From: Chitinophagaceae bacterium | GTDB taxonomy: Bacteria; Bacteroidota; Bacteroidia; Chitinophagales; Chitinophagaceae | DNA length: 64,000 nucleotides | Direction: 5' to 3' | Assembly (NCBI GenBank): GCA_016715365.1 | Contig: JADKAM010000003.1 | Span: 248,001-312,000, forward strand | Position numbers and translations under genes: made by a program | Part shown: piece by piece, positions 35,563 through 43,523 of the stretch | Layout of the letters: each line of letters opens with the position of its first letter | Numbering within the stretch: position 1 is the stretch's first letter | The notes under the pieces: generated by a model | The model's database searches: none | Told to the model about the DNA's origin: nothing | Seen by the model: only the letters and a program-made list of their open reading frames with translations

Positions 35563-35757
35563 TTATGCTTTCAGCGGAGCTTTCTCTGCTACTAATTTTC
35601 CTTTATAGAATAATTTTCCTTCGCTAACATGAGCACGGTGACGTACATGTGTTTCGCCGGTTGTTTTGTCAACACTCAAAGTTGGTTCGCTTGCTTTGTA
35701 ATGTGTTCTTCTTTTTGCACTGCGTTGTTGTGAGTGGCGCCTTTTTGGATTTGGCAT
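35563..35757 (-). CDS. rpmF: 50S ribosomal protein L32
   Basis: The 64-residue protein starts MPNPKRRHSQQRSAKRRTHY, the classic L32 N-terminus, followed by THVRHRAHVSEGKLFYKGKL. L32 is a large-subunit protein near the peptidyl transferase region. The four-Cys zinc site of some L32 forms is absent, as in many Bacteroidota. It lies 26 nt after the DUF177 gene, with which it is almost always co-transcribed. Confidence 0.97.
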   Translation of the reverse strand: MPNPKRRHSQQRSAKRRTHYKASEPTLSVDKTTGETHVRHRAHVSEGKLFYKGKLVAEKAPLKA

Positions 35758-35783
35758 ATCGCTTGATTTTTAATTTTTAATGA

Positions 35784-36347
35784 TTATTTTTTACTTCTTT
35801 CTTTTTTTACTTTTTTAAACTGCTCCAGACCTTTCCACAACTGGTTAGCGTTATGTTCTTCTTCCTTTACTTCCATGGCCTTCAGTTTCTCCAGCACTTC
35901 TTTGTTGCATTGCGGGCCGCCCATTTCTTCGGGGCTGCACATTTTCTGCAGCGGAAAACTCAGCAACACAAATTCATAAATCCAGTTACCAACATCCAGA
36001 TGGCTTTCGTTACGGGAAATATAAAATACGTCCGGGTCTTCTTCCTGCTGGTTCATTTCATCGGGATTGTCTACCAGTTTTACCAACATGTTAAACTCAT
36101 CCCAGATGTCCATCCCCAGTGGATTACCGCACCGGTCGCAGGTAATATCTGCTTTACCGCCAATTTCAAACTTAAGCAGCATAAAACTGCTTTTTTTATC
36201 AAGCTGAAGCTTTATGTTTGCCTGGCAATTGGTAAAATCAGGTTCACCTTTTTCAACAAAGAACTTATCGTCCACTACGTAGTTAAACTCATGAACTCCC
36301 TGCTTTAACCCTACAAATGCAATCTCAAATGTCCGTTTACTCGCCAT
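35784..36347 (-). CDS. DUF177 (YceD-like) protein
   Basis: The 187-residue product contains the DUF177 core ADITCDRCGNPLGMDIWDEF with its paired Cys, and the acidic stretch DVFYISRNESHLDVGNWIYE, then LSFPLQKMCSPE. In other bacteria YceD is linked to 23S rRNA accumulation and is encoded before rpmF, exactly as here. A promoter box at 36368-36375 precedes it and probably drives the whole rpmF operon. Confidence 0.9.
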   Translation of the reverse strand: MASKRTFEIAFVGLKQGVHEFNYVVDDKFFVEKGEPDFTNCQANIKLQLDKKSSFMLLKFEIGGKADITCDRCGNPLGMDIWDEFNMLVKLVDNPDEMNQQEEDPDVFYISRNESHLDVGNWIYEFVLLSFPLQKMCSPEEMGGPQCNKEVLEKLKAMEVKEEEHNANQLWKGLEQFKKVKKERSKK

Positions 36348-36367
36348 ACGTATGGTTTAAAGGACGG

Positions 36368-36375
36368 CAAAGGTA
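36368..36375 (-). promoter_or_regulatory. -7 box with GCCGTCC block, DUF177-rpmF promoter
   Basis: On the minus strand the sequence reads CCTTACCTTTGCCGTCCT, containing TACCTTTG. The identical 18 bases occur before rplU. No TTTG is present at 20 bp upstream; the nearest (CAAA on the + strand at 36401) is 25 bp away. Confidence 0.65.
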
Positions 36376-36451
36376 AGGTAATATTTGTAATTTTTAGGTT
36401 CAAAAATAGATTTTATACCCTTTACAGCTATTGATTACTTTTAGGGCCGAT

Positions 36452-37531
36452 ATGAAAATGACAAAATCGCTGGTTTTTACACTTGTTTTAGTAGTAATTG
36501 CTGCTTTTATACATATTTATGCAAATGATTCCACACGTGTGGAAAACCAATATTCCACCGGTTTTTACCCCACTTTCAGCCGCATGTTGCGCTATAGTTT
36601 TGGCTGGCTTCCATTTAGTATGGGCGATGTTTTATACGGACTGGTGATTTTATGGCTGATATGGAAATTGGTAAAGGGGATTAAGATCATTTTTAAAAGA
36701 CAGGCTACCCTGGCCGGTTTTGCTGCCGGCGCAGGAAAAGCCCTGCGTATTTTACTGGTTGTTTATATAATTTTCAACCTGTTTTGGGGTATTAATTACA
36801 ACCGGGTAGGCATTGCCAGTCAGTTACAGTTAAAAATGGAGAAGTACCAGCCCGACGATTTGAAAATGATCAATGGCTTACTGGTTGAAAAAGTAAATAC
36901 AGCAAAACTGGCACTGGTAAAACAGCATGTTCAATATCCTTCAAAAAAGCAATTGTTTGTAAAAGTGCAGGATGCTTACAAAGAGGCAGAAAAAATGTAT
37001 CCCTTTTTAAAATATCAACCCGTTTCGCTAAAACCATCGGTGTGGAGTTGGGTGGGCAATTATATGGGCTTTACCGGTTATTACAACCCATTTACCGGCG
37101 AGGCGCAGGTAAATACATTGGTGCCAAAATTTTTGCAACCATTTACCAGTTGCCACGAAGTGGCACACCAGCTTGGATATGCTAAAGAAATGGAAGCCAA
37201 TTTTGTGGGATACCTTTCCGCCACGGCATCAAAAGATACACTGTTACATTATTCGGTTTACCTGGATCTGTTTATGTACAGCAACCGCAATCTTTTTGCA
37301 ACCGATTCTGTTGCAGCAAAAGATTACAGGGATAAATTAGCGCCTGCTGTAATAGATGATCTGAAAGAATGGCGGGCATTTTATAAAAAACACAAAAACC
37401 CCATTGAACCTGTTTTCAGGTGGATATATGGAAAATACCTGGAAAGAAACCAGCAGCCACAGGGTGTTCTTAGCTATGATGAAGTAACTGGCTTTATTAT
37501 TGCTTATTATAAAAAATATGGGAAGATTTAA
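36452..37531 (+). CDS. DUF3810 membrane protein with HExxH motif
   Basis: With the ATG at 36452 the product is 359 residues. N-terminal membrane segments (SLVFTLVLVVIAAFIHIY, GDVLYGLVILWLIWKLV, ILLVVYIIFNLFWGINY) precede a soluble domain with a metallopeptidase-like CHEVAHQLGYAKEMEANFVG, where HEVAH plus a downstream Glu would bind zinc. This is the DUF3810 family, common in Bacteroidota, with no published role that I know. The frame also has an ATG at 36431; the later start is preferred because the first hydrophobic helix follows directly. Confidence 0.85.
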   Translation: MKMTKSLVFTLVLVVIAAFIHIYANDSTRVENQYSTGFYPTFSRMLRYSFGWLPFSMGDVLYGLVILWLIWKLVKGIKIIFKRQATLAGFAAGAGKALRILLVVYIIFNLFWGINYNRVGIASQLQLKMEKYQPDDLKMINGLLVEKVNTAKLALVKQHVQYPSKKQLFVKVQDAYKEAEKMYPFLKYQPVSLKPSVWSWVGNYMGFTGYYNPFTGEAQVNTLVPKFLQPFTSCHEVAHQLGYAKEMEANFVGYLSATASKDTLLHYSVYLDLFMYSNRNLFATDSVAAKDYRDKLAPAVIDDLKEWRAFYKKHKNPIEPVFRWIYGKYLERNQQPQGVLSYDEVTGFIIAYYKKYGKI

Positions 37532-37662
37532 AGAAGATACTGGATACCTGATACTGGATTGTAGCTCACTCAAATAAGAGCTATTAAATATGCTGGTTGC
37601 TTCCAGTATCCTGCATTCTGCATTTTTTCCGAACCTTATTTTTTTTATATTGTTGATATATC

Positions 37663-38121
37663 ATGAAACTAATTATCTCTATTTTGATTCCGGTACTGGT
37701 TGGTGCCATCTCCGGTTATTTTACAACTTCGGGTGTTAATGGCTGGTATGCACTTGCCAATAAGCCCTGGTTTAATCCTCCTAACTGGATATTTGCACCG
37801 GTTTGGAGCATGTTATATGTACTGATGGGTATTGCATTTTTTTTAGTTTGGAAAGCGGATGCACCAAAAGACATTAAACAAACAGCCATTATCCTTTTTG
37901 CTGTTCAACTGGTTTTAAATTTCTTCTGGTCGATCATTTTCTTCAAAATGCAGCAACCCGGATGGGCATTTGCAGAGATCATTGTAATGTGGGTAATGAT
38001 ACTGCTAACCATTCTGTGGTTTGGTAAAATCAATACTGCGGCTGCATGGCTGCTGGTTCCCTATATCTGTTGGGTAAGTTTTGCCTCTGTACTAAACTAC
38101 AGTATCTGGCGGCTTAATTAA
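37663..38121 (+). CDS. TspO/MBR family protein
   Basis: The 152-residue protein has five hydrophobic helices and the tryptophan-rich TspO pattern: WYALANKPWFNPPNWIFAPV, then WSMLYVLMGIAFFLVWK, then FFWSIIFFKMQQPGWAFAEI and SFASVLNYSIWRLN. TspO proteins bind porphyrins and other hydrophobic ligands in the membrane. It overlaps the 3' end of the convergent beta-lactamase-like gene by 4 bp. Confidence 0.93.
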   Translation: MKLIISILIPVLVGAISGYFTTSGVNGWYALANKPWFNPPNWIFAPVWSMLYVLMGIAFFLVWKADAPKDIKQTAIILFAVQLVLNFFWSIIFFKMQQPGWAFAEIIVMWVMILLTILWFGKINTAAAWLLVPYICWVSFASVLNYSIWRLN

Positions 38122-39212
38122 AACCGCACTTTACTTCTGAAAACAGGGTCTGAAAGATACTGGGCTTCAAAAGCAGGCTGCCAGTCTTCTATTTTCTTTT
38201 CTTCGGCAGGTGTCAGGTCGTTTAGGAAAATGGCCGATTCTATCCGGGTTTTATCTTTTTGTGTAAAATAAAAAACCCTTGTAAAAATGTAAGCAGTTTT
38301 GCCGGTTTTGGCACCGTAGTGATTATACAGCCTTTGATTTTCTTTTTTCTCCATCGGTTGTTCAAGTACTTCAGCAATCGGAAAATAAGCGTCTTCATCA
38401 ATTACTTCCCGGTTGTTTAAAGCCTGTGCAATCATTACATATTCTTTGGTGGTAGAAGCAGGCAGGTTGTCGTTCCACATTTTCATCAGCCTGGGTGTAA
38501 ATTTATCGGGATTAAAAGTTTCTTTAAAAGTACTGTCCTGCTTTATGTCAAGATGGTTATAATACGCCTCCATACTGTATTTCTTATCAGAGTATTTACT
38601 CAATGATTTAAGTAATTTATCTTCTGATGATTTTTTAGGTATATGATAGGTGAACAGGGAGCCCGCAAAAGGATATACAGCCGTATGCTGTTTTAATTTA
38701 AACAAGGCGATATTCTCTTTCACACTGTCGAAACCCAACAGGTCCATTAAATAATCAGCAACGGTATAACTGCCAAATGTTATCATGCCACGGGCAATAT
38801 CAACCAGTTTTATCGTGCCATCTTTTATTTCGTTGTGAGCTTTGGCATCTGCCAGCCAGGAGTTATAACTGGCGCTGTCTATTAGCGGTATGTAGAATTT
38901 CTCAATATCAGTAAGGCTTACATAAGCATTTTCATTGATCATTTCATGCGTTGATTGCTGTGCAAACTCAATGGCAATTAAAATGCCTACCGTACTGGCC
39001 AGCGGCATTAGTTTGTTTTCGTTAAGCCGGGCAATTACGGTATCATTACGGGTAATGTATACAGAGGAACGCAGCGGATTTGCTTTGATAAAATTAAAAA
39101 AGGAATCAGCTTTAACGGGGTCTAACTGAGCACTGGCTGCATTGCCAAACAAAAGGGCAGTTAATAAAATGAATAAGCCTGATTTTTTACGTAGCGAAGA
39201 GATCAGTTTCAT
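38118..39212 (-). CDS. Beta-lactamase-fold protein lacking the SxxK lysine
   Basis: With the ATG at 39212 (signal peptide SGLFILLTALLFGNAASAQ) the product is 364 residues. The segment LMPLASTVGILIAIE aligns with the class A active-site helix, but the SxxK lysine is Gly (S73-T-V-G76). The region SYTVADYLM takes the place of the SDN loop, and GAKTGKTA retains the KTG motif. Catalysis through the usual Ser/Lys pair looks impossible, so it may bind a ligand without hydrolysing it or use another base. The frame is open to 39302, but the signal peptide fixes the later start. Confidence 0.78.
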   Translation of the reverse strand: MKLISSLRKKSGLFILLTALLFGNAASAQLDPVKADSFFNFIKANPLRSSVYITRNDTVIARLNENKLMPLASTVGILIAIEFAQQSTHEMINENAYVSLTDIEKFYIPLIDSASYNSWLADAKAHNEIKDGTIKLVDIARGMITFGSYTVADYLMDLLGFDSVKENIALFKLKQHTAVYPFAGSLFTYHIPKKSSEDKLLKSLSKYSDKKYSMEAYYNHLDIKQDSTFKETFNPDKFTPRLMKMWNDNLPASTTKEYVMIAQALNNREVIDEDAYFPIAEVLEQPMEKKENQRLYNHYGAKTGKTAYIFTRVFYFTQKDKTRIESAIFLNDLTPAEEKKIEDWQPAFEAQYLSDPVFRSKVRF

Positions 39213-39356
39213 AGTACTTTGTTTGTACAGCAAAATACAAATTTTTCGGCTTATCCCGATAATACCAGTATATAAATTCAATGTCTTTACTATCGGGATC
39301 ATATCATCTAAGATTTACTCATAGGCCCTTGGCCTATTTCGCAAATCAAGATGCAA

Positions 39357-39893
39357 TTAAAACTTATTCTTCCACATCATACTTTCTACAGGCTTGTTAT
39401 GCTGGCCGCTGTATTTTGCATTTTTTTTCTGGTTGTAGCTGACTTCAATTTCTCCATCAACCGGAAAATAGATCAGCTGCCCAATGGGCATGCCTGCATA
39501 AACTTTCACGGGTTGTTTTACCGAAATTTCCAAAGTCCAGTTACCACAAAAGCCCACATCACCCTTGCCGGCAGTAGCATGTATATCAATACCCAGGCGG
39601 CCGGTGCTTGATTTACCTTCCAGAAACGGTACATGGGCATGGGTTTCGGTATATTCATCTGTTACGCCCAGGTAAAATTCGTGTGGGTATAAAACAATCC
39701 CCTCTTCCGGAATGTCAAAATGTTCAATGGTATTGTGAGCTTTGGCATCCAGTTCTTTGTTTACATATTTTGCAAGATGTTTACCCAAATGCACATCGTA
39801 ACTGTTACTGCCAAGGCATTCCCTGTCGTAGGGAACAATTTTGATCGTGCCTTTTTCAATTTCTTCTAAAATGCGGGTGTCGCTTAAAATCAT
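39357..39893 (-). CDS. dcd: dCTP deaminase
   Basis: The 178-residue protein has the Dcd signature: LGSNSYDVHLG, then FLEGKSSTGRLGIDIHATAG with substrate-binding Ser/Arg, DVGFCGNWTLEI with the catalytic Glu, and the C-terminal YSGQ. The enzyme deaminates dCTP to dUTP for dTMP synthesis. The sequence immediately before the ATG consists of four tandem 8-bp units (39895-39926), so the leader has no recognisable ribosome-binding site. It is divergent from the phosphopantetheinyl transferase gene. Confidence 0.95.
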   Translation of the reverse strand: MILSDTRILEEIEKGTIKIVPYDRECLGSNSYDVHLGKHLAKYVNKELDAKAHNTIEHFDIPEEGIVLYPHEFYLGVTDEYTETHAHVPFLEGKSSTGRLGIDIHATAGKGDVGFCGNWTLEISVKQPVKVYAGMPIGQLIYFPVDGEIEVSYNQKKNAKYSGQHNKPVESMMWKNKF

Positions 39894-39894
39894 T

Positions 39895-39926
39895 GTTAAT
39901 TTGTTAACTCGTTAATTCGTTAATTT
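39895..39926. repeat. Four tandem 8-bp repeats abutting the dcd start
   Basis: GTTAATTT, GTTAACTC, GTTAATTC and GTTAATTT lie end to end from 39895 to 39926. The dcd ATG ends at 39893. Copy-number change would alter the leader and the spacing of the divergent promoters. Confidence 0.7.
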
Positions 39927-39974
39927 GTAGGTATCAATTCGCAAGGCTGCAATCTAAAATCTAAAATCGTTTTA

Positions 39975-40499
39975 ATGCCATTGGTTTATCAACAAAATAT
40001 TAACGCCACAACAAAAATTGCTGTGTGGCATATTACCGAGCCGGAAGATTTTTTTCTGGCAGTTGTGCCAGTACAGCGTGAGATAAAGCATTGGCATAAG
40101 CGGCTGCAGCACCTTGCCGGGCGGATTTTGCTGAAAGAAATGTATCCCGATTTTCCGGTTCAGCTGATACAGATTGCAGATACAAAGAAACCATATTTAG
40201 AAAACGAGCCCTTTCATTTTTCCATTTCGCATGGTGGCGATTATGCTGCTGCTATGGTAAGTAAAACGCACAGGGTGGGAGTAGATGTGGAATTACTGAA
40301 TGAAAAAATTGAGCAGATACAGCATAAGTTTATTTATGAAGCTGAATTGCAAGTGCTGAATGTACAATCTCCAATGCCGGCCATTCAATGTTTAACACTT
40401 TACTGGAGTATTAAGGAATCGGTTTTTAAATGGTGGGGCAGGGGACAGGTAGAATTTCAAAAAAGATATTACCCTAAAATCAATTTCGGGCCTGCCTGA
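39975..40499 (+). CDS. 4'-phosphopantetheinyl transferase, frameshifted near the C-terminus
   Basis: The 174-residue frame contains the Sfp-type core: FHFSISHGGDYAAAMVS, RVGVDVELLNEKI with metal-binding Asp/Glu, and LYWSIKESVFKWWGRGQVEF. It then ends abruptly. Removing one A from the six-A run at 40459-40464 gives EFQKDITLKSISGLPEQG and an open frame to TGA at 40600-40602, the expected C-terminal beta strands (a further ~45 residues). Family members attach phosphopantetheine to carrier proteins. The break is a frameshift or a sequence error; conserved catalytic residues lie upstream of it. Confidence 0.85.
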   Translation: MPLVYQQNINATTKIAVWHITEPEDFFLAVVPVQREIKHWHKRLQHLAGRILLKEMYPDFPVQLIQIADTKKPYLENEPFHFSISHGGDYAAAMVSKTHRVGVDVELLNEKIEQIQHKFIYEAELQVLNVQSPMPAIQCLTLYWSIKESVFKWWGRGQVEFQKRYYPKINFGPA

Positions 40500-40595
40500 A
40501 CAAGGTATTGTGCATTGTATTTTTAAAGAGGAATTTGAACTGCATGTTCATTATTTGTTTTTCAACAATAATTTTTTAACCTGGGTATTAACCGA

Positions 40596-41951
40596 TCATT
40601 GATCAGCAATTTCCTCATCTGTTCCATCTAACAATGGAATATCTCCATTTGTATTCGATGCCTCTTCGAACTTTGCTTTCATCGTGGGATTTCCATGTGT
40701 AAGTTTTTTGATTGTCAGATCTTCAGCTTTGTCATTTGCAAGTCGAAGATTGTTTTCAGATGATAATAATGCTTCTTTGGTTTTTTGCAGATGGTTAATA
40801 GTTTTATCTATTTCTTCAATAGCTTCTTTAAATTTGCGACTAGCTAAATCATAATTCCTCGCAAATCCATCCTTAAATGTTTTTATTTTGTCTTCAAAAT
40901 TAGTGATATCAATATTTTGATTTCTTACTAAAGCAAGCTCTGCTTTATATTTAAGTGAATTCATTGCGGCATTACGAAGAAGTGTGATAATCGGGATGAA
41001 AAATTGAGGTCTAACAACATACATTTTGGGATGTTTGTGCGAAACATCGACAATCCCAGAGTTATAAAGTTCACTTTCTGATTCTAAGAGTGATACCATA
41101 ACTGCATATTCACATTTTTTTTCTGTACGGTCTTTGTCTAGTTCTTTTAAGAAATCTTCGTTCCTTTTTTTTGTAGCGGTTTCATCACCTTCATTTTTCA
41201 TTTCAAACATTATGGAGATAATCTCATTCCCTGCTTCATCGGTTTCCCTGTAGATATAATCACCTTTACTTCCAGACTTAGAATCGTTGTCTTTTTCAAA
41301 ATAAGCTCTTTGAAAAGCCGTTGCACGAAGTTTGTTGAACTCGATTTCACAATGCTGTTCAAGGGTTTCACCTAACATTTTTGTAGAGAGTCTAAGTTTC
41401 ATCTCTTTACGTAGAGCAATTTCTTCATCTTTCATTTTGATGATGTCTTCTTTTGTCTTAAGATCAGCAGAGAACTTTTCGCTCAAAGTTTTTTCACGTA
41501 ATTGAGCCTCTGTTTCCTTAAGCTCTAATTTATTGACTAGCTCATCACGCTCTTTTTCTATGTTTTTAATCGCTTCCAATACGGTTAGTTTTTTATCAGC
41601 TGTTAGTTGGGCTATTTCTATGTCTTTTTTTGTAAGATCTTCTCTTAATAAATTTTTGAGATTTGCTTCTGCAAGTTTAACAGCATCTTCTTTTTCAGTT
41701 TCTTTATTTTTTAAATCACTGGCAAGAGTGTCCCTTTCTTTCTCGATTTTTTTAAAGGCTTCTGATACTGTAAGCCTAAGATTCGCCTCAGCAATCTTCA
41801 CGGCATTTTCTTTCTCCTTTTCTGCAAGATCGAGGCGCTTTTGCAATTCATCTTCGAATTGTCGATCTCGAACTTGCTTAAGAATATCAGCAAAACCTGC
41901 TTCATCAACTTTGAAGGCCTTTTTGCAATTCGGGCAAACGATTTCGTTCAT
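40596..41951 (-). CDS. DUF2130 protein
   Basis: The 451-residue protein starts with a CxxC pair (EIVCPNCKKAFKVDE), has a long Lys/Glu-rich coiled coil over about residues 30-190, and then the DUF2130 domain (LGETLEQHCEIEFNKLRATA, then KGDYIYRETDEAGNEIISIM, then FEMKNEGDET, then VMVSLLESESELYNSGIVDV). The acidic and Lys positions in FEMKNE recall nuclease-like RmuC relatives; this is inference. The function is not established. It is the only clear DUF2130 gene here and converges with the phosphopantetheinyl transferase. Confidence 0.9.
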   Translation of the reverse strand: MNEIVCPNCKKAFKVDEAGFADILKQVRDRQFEDELQKRLDLAEKEKENAVKIAEANLRLTVSEAFKKIEKERDTLASDLKNKETEKEDAVKLAEANLKNLLREDLTKKDIEIAQLTADKKLTVLEAIKNIEKERDELVNKLELKETEAQLREKTLSEKFSADLKTKEDIIKMKDEEIALRKEMKLRLSTKMLGETLEQHCEIEFNKLRATAFQRAYFEKDNDSKSGSKGDYIYRETDEAGNEIISIMFEMKNEGDETATKKRNEDFLKELDKDRTEKKCEYAVMVSLLESESELYNSGIVDVSHKHPKMYVVRPQFFIPIITLLRNAAMNSLKYKAELALVRNQNIDITNFEDKIKTFKDGFARNYDLASRKFKEAIEEIDKTINHLQKTKEALLSSENNLRLANDKAEDLTIKKLTHGNPTMKAKFEEASNTNGDIPLLDGTDEEIADQ

Positions 41952-42024
41952 ATAGATAAAGTTTATTTTATTTCAATCCAAACTGGTTGCCACCAGTTAT
42001 TTTTTTACAAGATAATTAAAAATA

Positions 42025-42052
42025 AAAAGCTTCTCATAATTGAGAAGCTTTT
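42025..42052 (-). terminator. Terminator downstream of tRNA-Leu(GAG)
   Basis: AAAAGCTTCTCA (42025-42036), loop TAAT, TGAGAAGCTTTT (42041-42052): a perfect 12-bp stem starting 2 nt after the tRNA 3' end. On the minus strand it is followed by TATTTTTAATT. Confidence 0.85.
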
Positions 42053-42053
42053 G

Positions 42054-42137
42054 TGCCCGAGACTGGATTCGAACCAGCACGCCGTTTCCAGCGCCACCAC
42101 CTCAAGGTGGTGCGTCTACCAATTTCGCCACCCGGGC
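42054..42137 (-). tRNA. tRNA-Leu, anticodon GAG
   Basis: The 84-nt minus-strand gene has a 7-bp acceptor stem (GCCCGGG/CTCGGGC), discriminator A, D-arm GGCGAAATTGGTAGACGC, anticodon arm CCACC-TTGAGGT-GGTGG with anticodon GAG, a long variable arm (class II, as expected for Leu) and T loop TTCGAAT. CCA is not encoded. It decodes CUC/CUU. A perfect hairpin terminator follows directly. Confidence 0.97.
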
Positions 42138-42237
42138 ATTTTGGATTGCAAATGTAAAATTTAATGGGGCATAAAAAAATTAAATGCTGCATGTTTTTAG
42201 AAACGCTGGCTTGTAGCTTGCTGCTAAAGGCTTGCAG

Positions 42238-43389
42238 CTATTTTCTCAATACAATTCTGAAAGTGGTTCCTTTTCCCGGCTCCGATTGTTTTACAAATAA
42301 TTCGCCATTATGATATTGCTCAATAATTCTTTTGCATAGGGTTAAGCCCAGTCCCCAGCCTCGTTTTTTGGTGGTAAAGCCGGGTTTAAAAACCTTGCTT
42401 ATATTTTGTTTGCTGATGCCCTTGCCGGAATCAATCACATCTACTGTAACCTGTGCTGTTTCGTTTTTGATATTTACCTGAATGGCTCCTTTACCTTCCA
42501 TAGCATCCAGTCCGTTCTTTAGTAAATTTTCAATCACCCAGTCAAATAAAGGGCCATTTACCATTGCTTTTACTTCGGTTTCACCATAGCTGTTAATGCT
42601 GAAGGCAACACTGTCCGGTGATCTTCTTTTTATATAACTCACCATATTTTCAACCTGCACAATAATATCATTCAGTTCCAGTTGGGGTGTACTGCCAATT
42701 TTTCCAAACCGGTCACTAACCAGTTTCAGGCGGTCAACGTCCTTGCTCATTTCGGGTACTATTTTTTCCATGCCGGGAGTTTCTTTCAGTAATTCAACCC
42801 AGCCTTGTAAAGAGGTTAACGGAGTACCCATTTGATGAGCAGTTTCTTTAGCCATACCGGCCCATACCTGGTTTTGAGTTGATTTATTACGGGTAGAAAT
42901 GGCGATCAGTGTGATGATGATAAATAAGGCCACAATAAATAACTGTACAAGTGGGTAATATCTTACCTGTTTTAATAAAACAGATTCACCATAAAAAACC
43001 TTGTTGGTTTGCAATGAGTCTAATGGGTTTTGCCAAATGATGGGATTGTTTAATTTTTTAAACTCAGTAAGTTTATCGGCCAGGTACGATCGGTTTCTTT
43101 TGATCTCTGCAGAATCAAGATTGCGGTGATCCATGATACTGTCTTTCTCATTCGTCAGTATCATTGGTATATCCTTACTGTTTTCAGTTGATACACTGCT
43201 GGCTAAATTAATTTCAGTAATGTAGGGGTTTGCAATATCCTTGGTTGCTTCTACCCACAACTCGATCTTGATCTTTTCTTCTGCAGCTATTTTTTTTGCC
43301 AGGTGATTGGAATAAAAAACGGTACCGGTTACAATGGCAATTGCAATTACAGCCAAAACAGTGCGCCAGTTAAGCAAGGAATTAAACAT
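42238..43389 (-). CDS. Membrane sensor histidine kinase
   Basis: With the ATG at 43389 the product is 383 residues. It has an N-terminal helix (WRTVLAVIAIAIVTGTVFY), an extracytoplasmic stretch, a second helix (YYPLVQLFIVALFIIITLIA) and a HisKA domain with MAKETAHQMGTPLTSLQGWV, His being the phospho-acceptor. HATPase motifs follow: VIENLLKNGLDAM (N), VIDSGKGI (G1), FTTKKRGWGLGLTLCKRI (F/G2). No receiver-regulator gene is adjacent, so it is an orphan kinase here. The frame extends to 43458, but the membrane helix starts right after the chosen Met. Confidence 0.92.
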   Translation of the reverse strand: MFNSLLNWRTVLAVIAIAIVTGTVFYSNHLAKKIAAEEKIKIELWVEATKDIANPYITEINLASSVSTENSKDIPMILTNEKDSIMDHRNLDSAEIKRNRSYLADKLTEFKKLNNPIIWQNPLDSLQTNKVFYGESVLLKQVRYYPLVQLFIVALFIIITLIAISTRNKSTQNQVWAGMAKETAHQMGTPLTSLQGWVELLKETPGMEKIVPEMSKDVDRLKLVSDRFGKIGSTPQLELNDIIVQVENMVSYIKRRSPDSVAFSINSYGETEVKAMVNGPLFDWVIENLLKNGLDAMEGKGAIQVNIKNETAQVTVDVIDSGKGISKQNISKVFKPGFTTKKRGWGLGLTLCKRIIEQYHNGELFVKQSEPGKGTTFRIVLRK

Positions 43390-43445
43390 GCAGTAAAAAT
43401 AAGGAATAACTGAGATGCAGTACCATGGTGCATTAAGAAATATAG

Positions 43446-43453
43446 TATGTTTG
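43446..43453 (+). promoter_or_regulatory. -7 box (TATGTTTG) before the glycosyltransferase
   Basis: TATGTTTG matches TAnnTTTG and lies about 70 nt before the ATG at 43524, in the gap after the divergent kinase start. There is no TTTG at the usual spacing. Confidence 0.4.
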
Positions 43454-43523
43454 TGCAAAACACGATAAAGCTAAATAGTAGATTGACGATGTTCTGTCAC
43501 CGAACTACAGCAGGTATAAAAAA

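Noticed and set aside
41533..41955. + strand Ser/Phe-rich frame of 140 codons
   Set aside because: It is the antisense of the Lys/Glu-rich coiled coil of the DUF2130 protein, which always produces such Ser/Phe/Leu-rich open frames.
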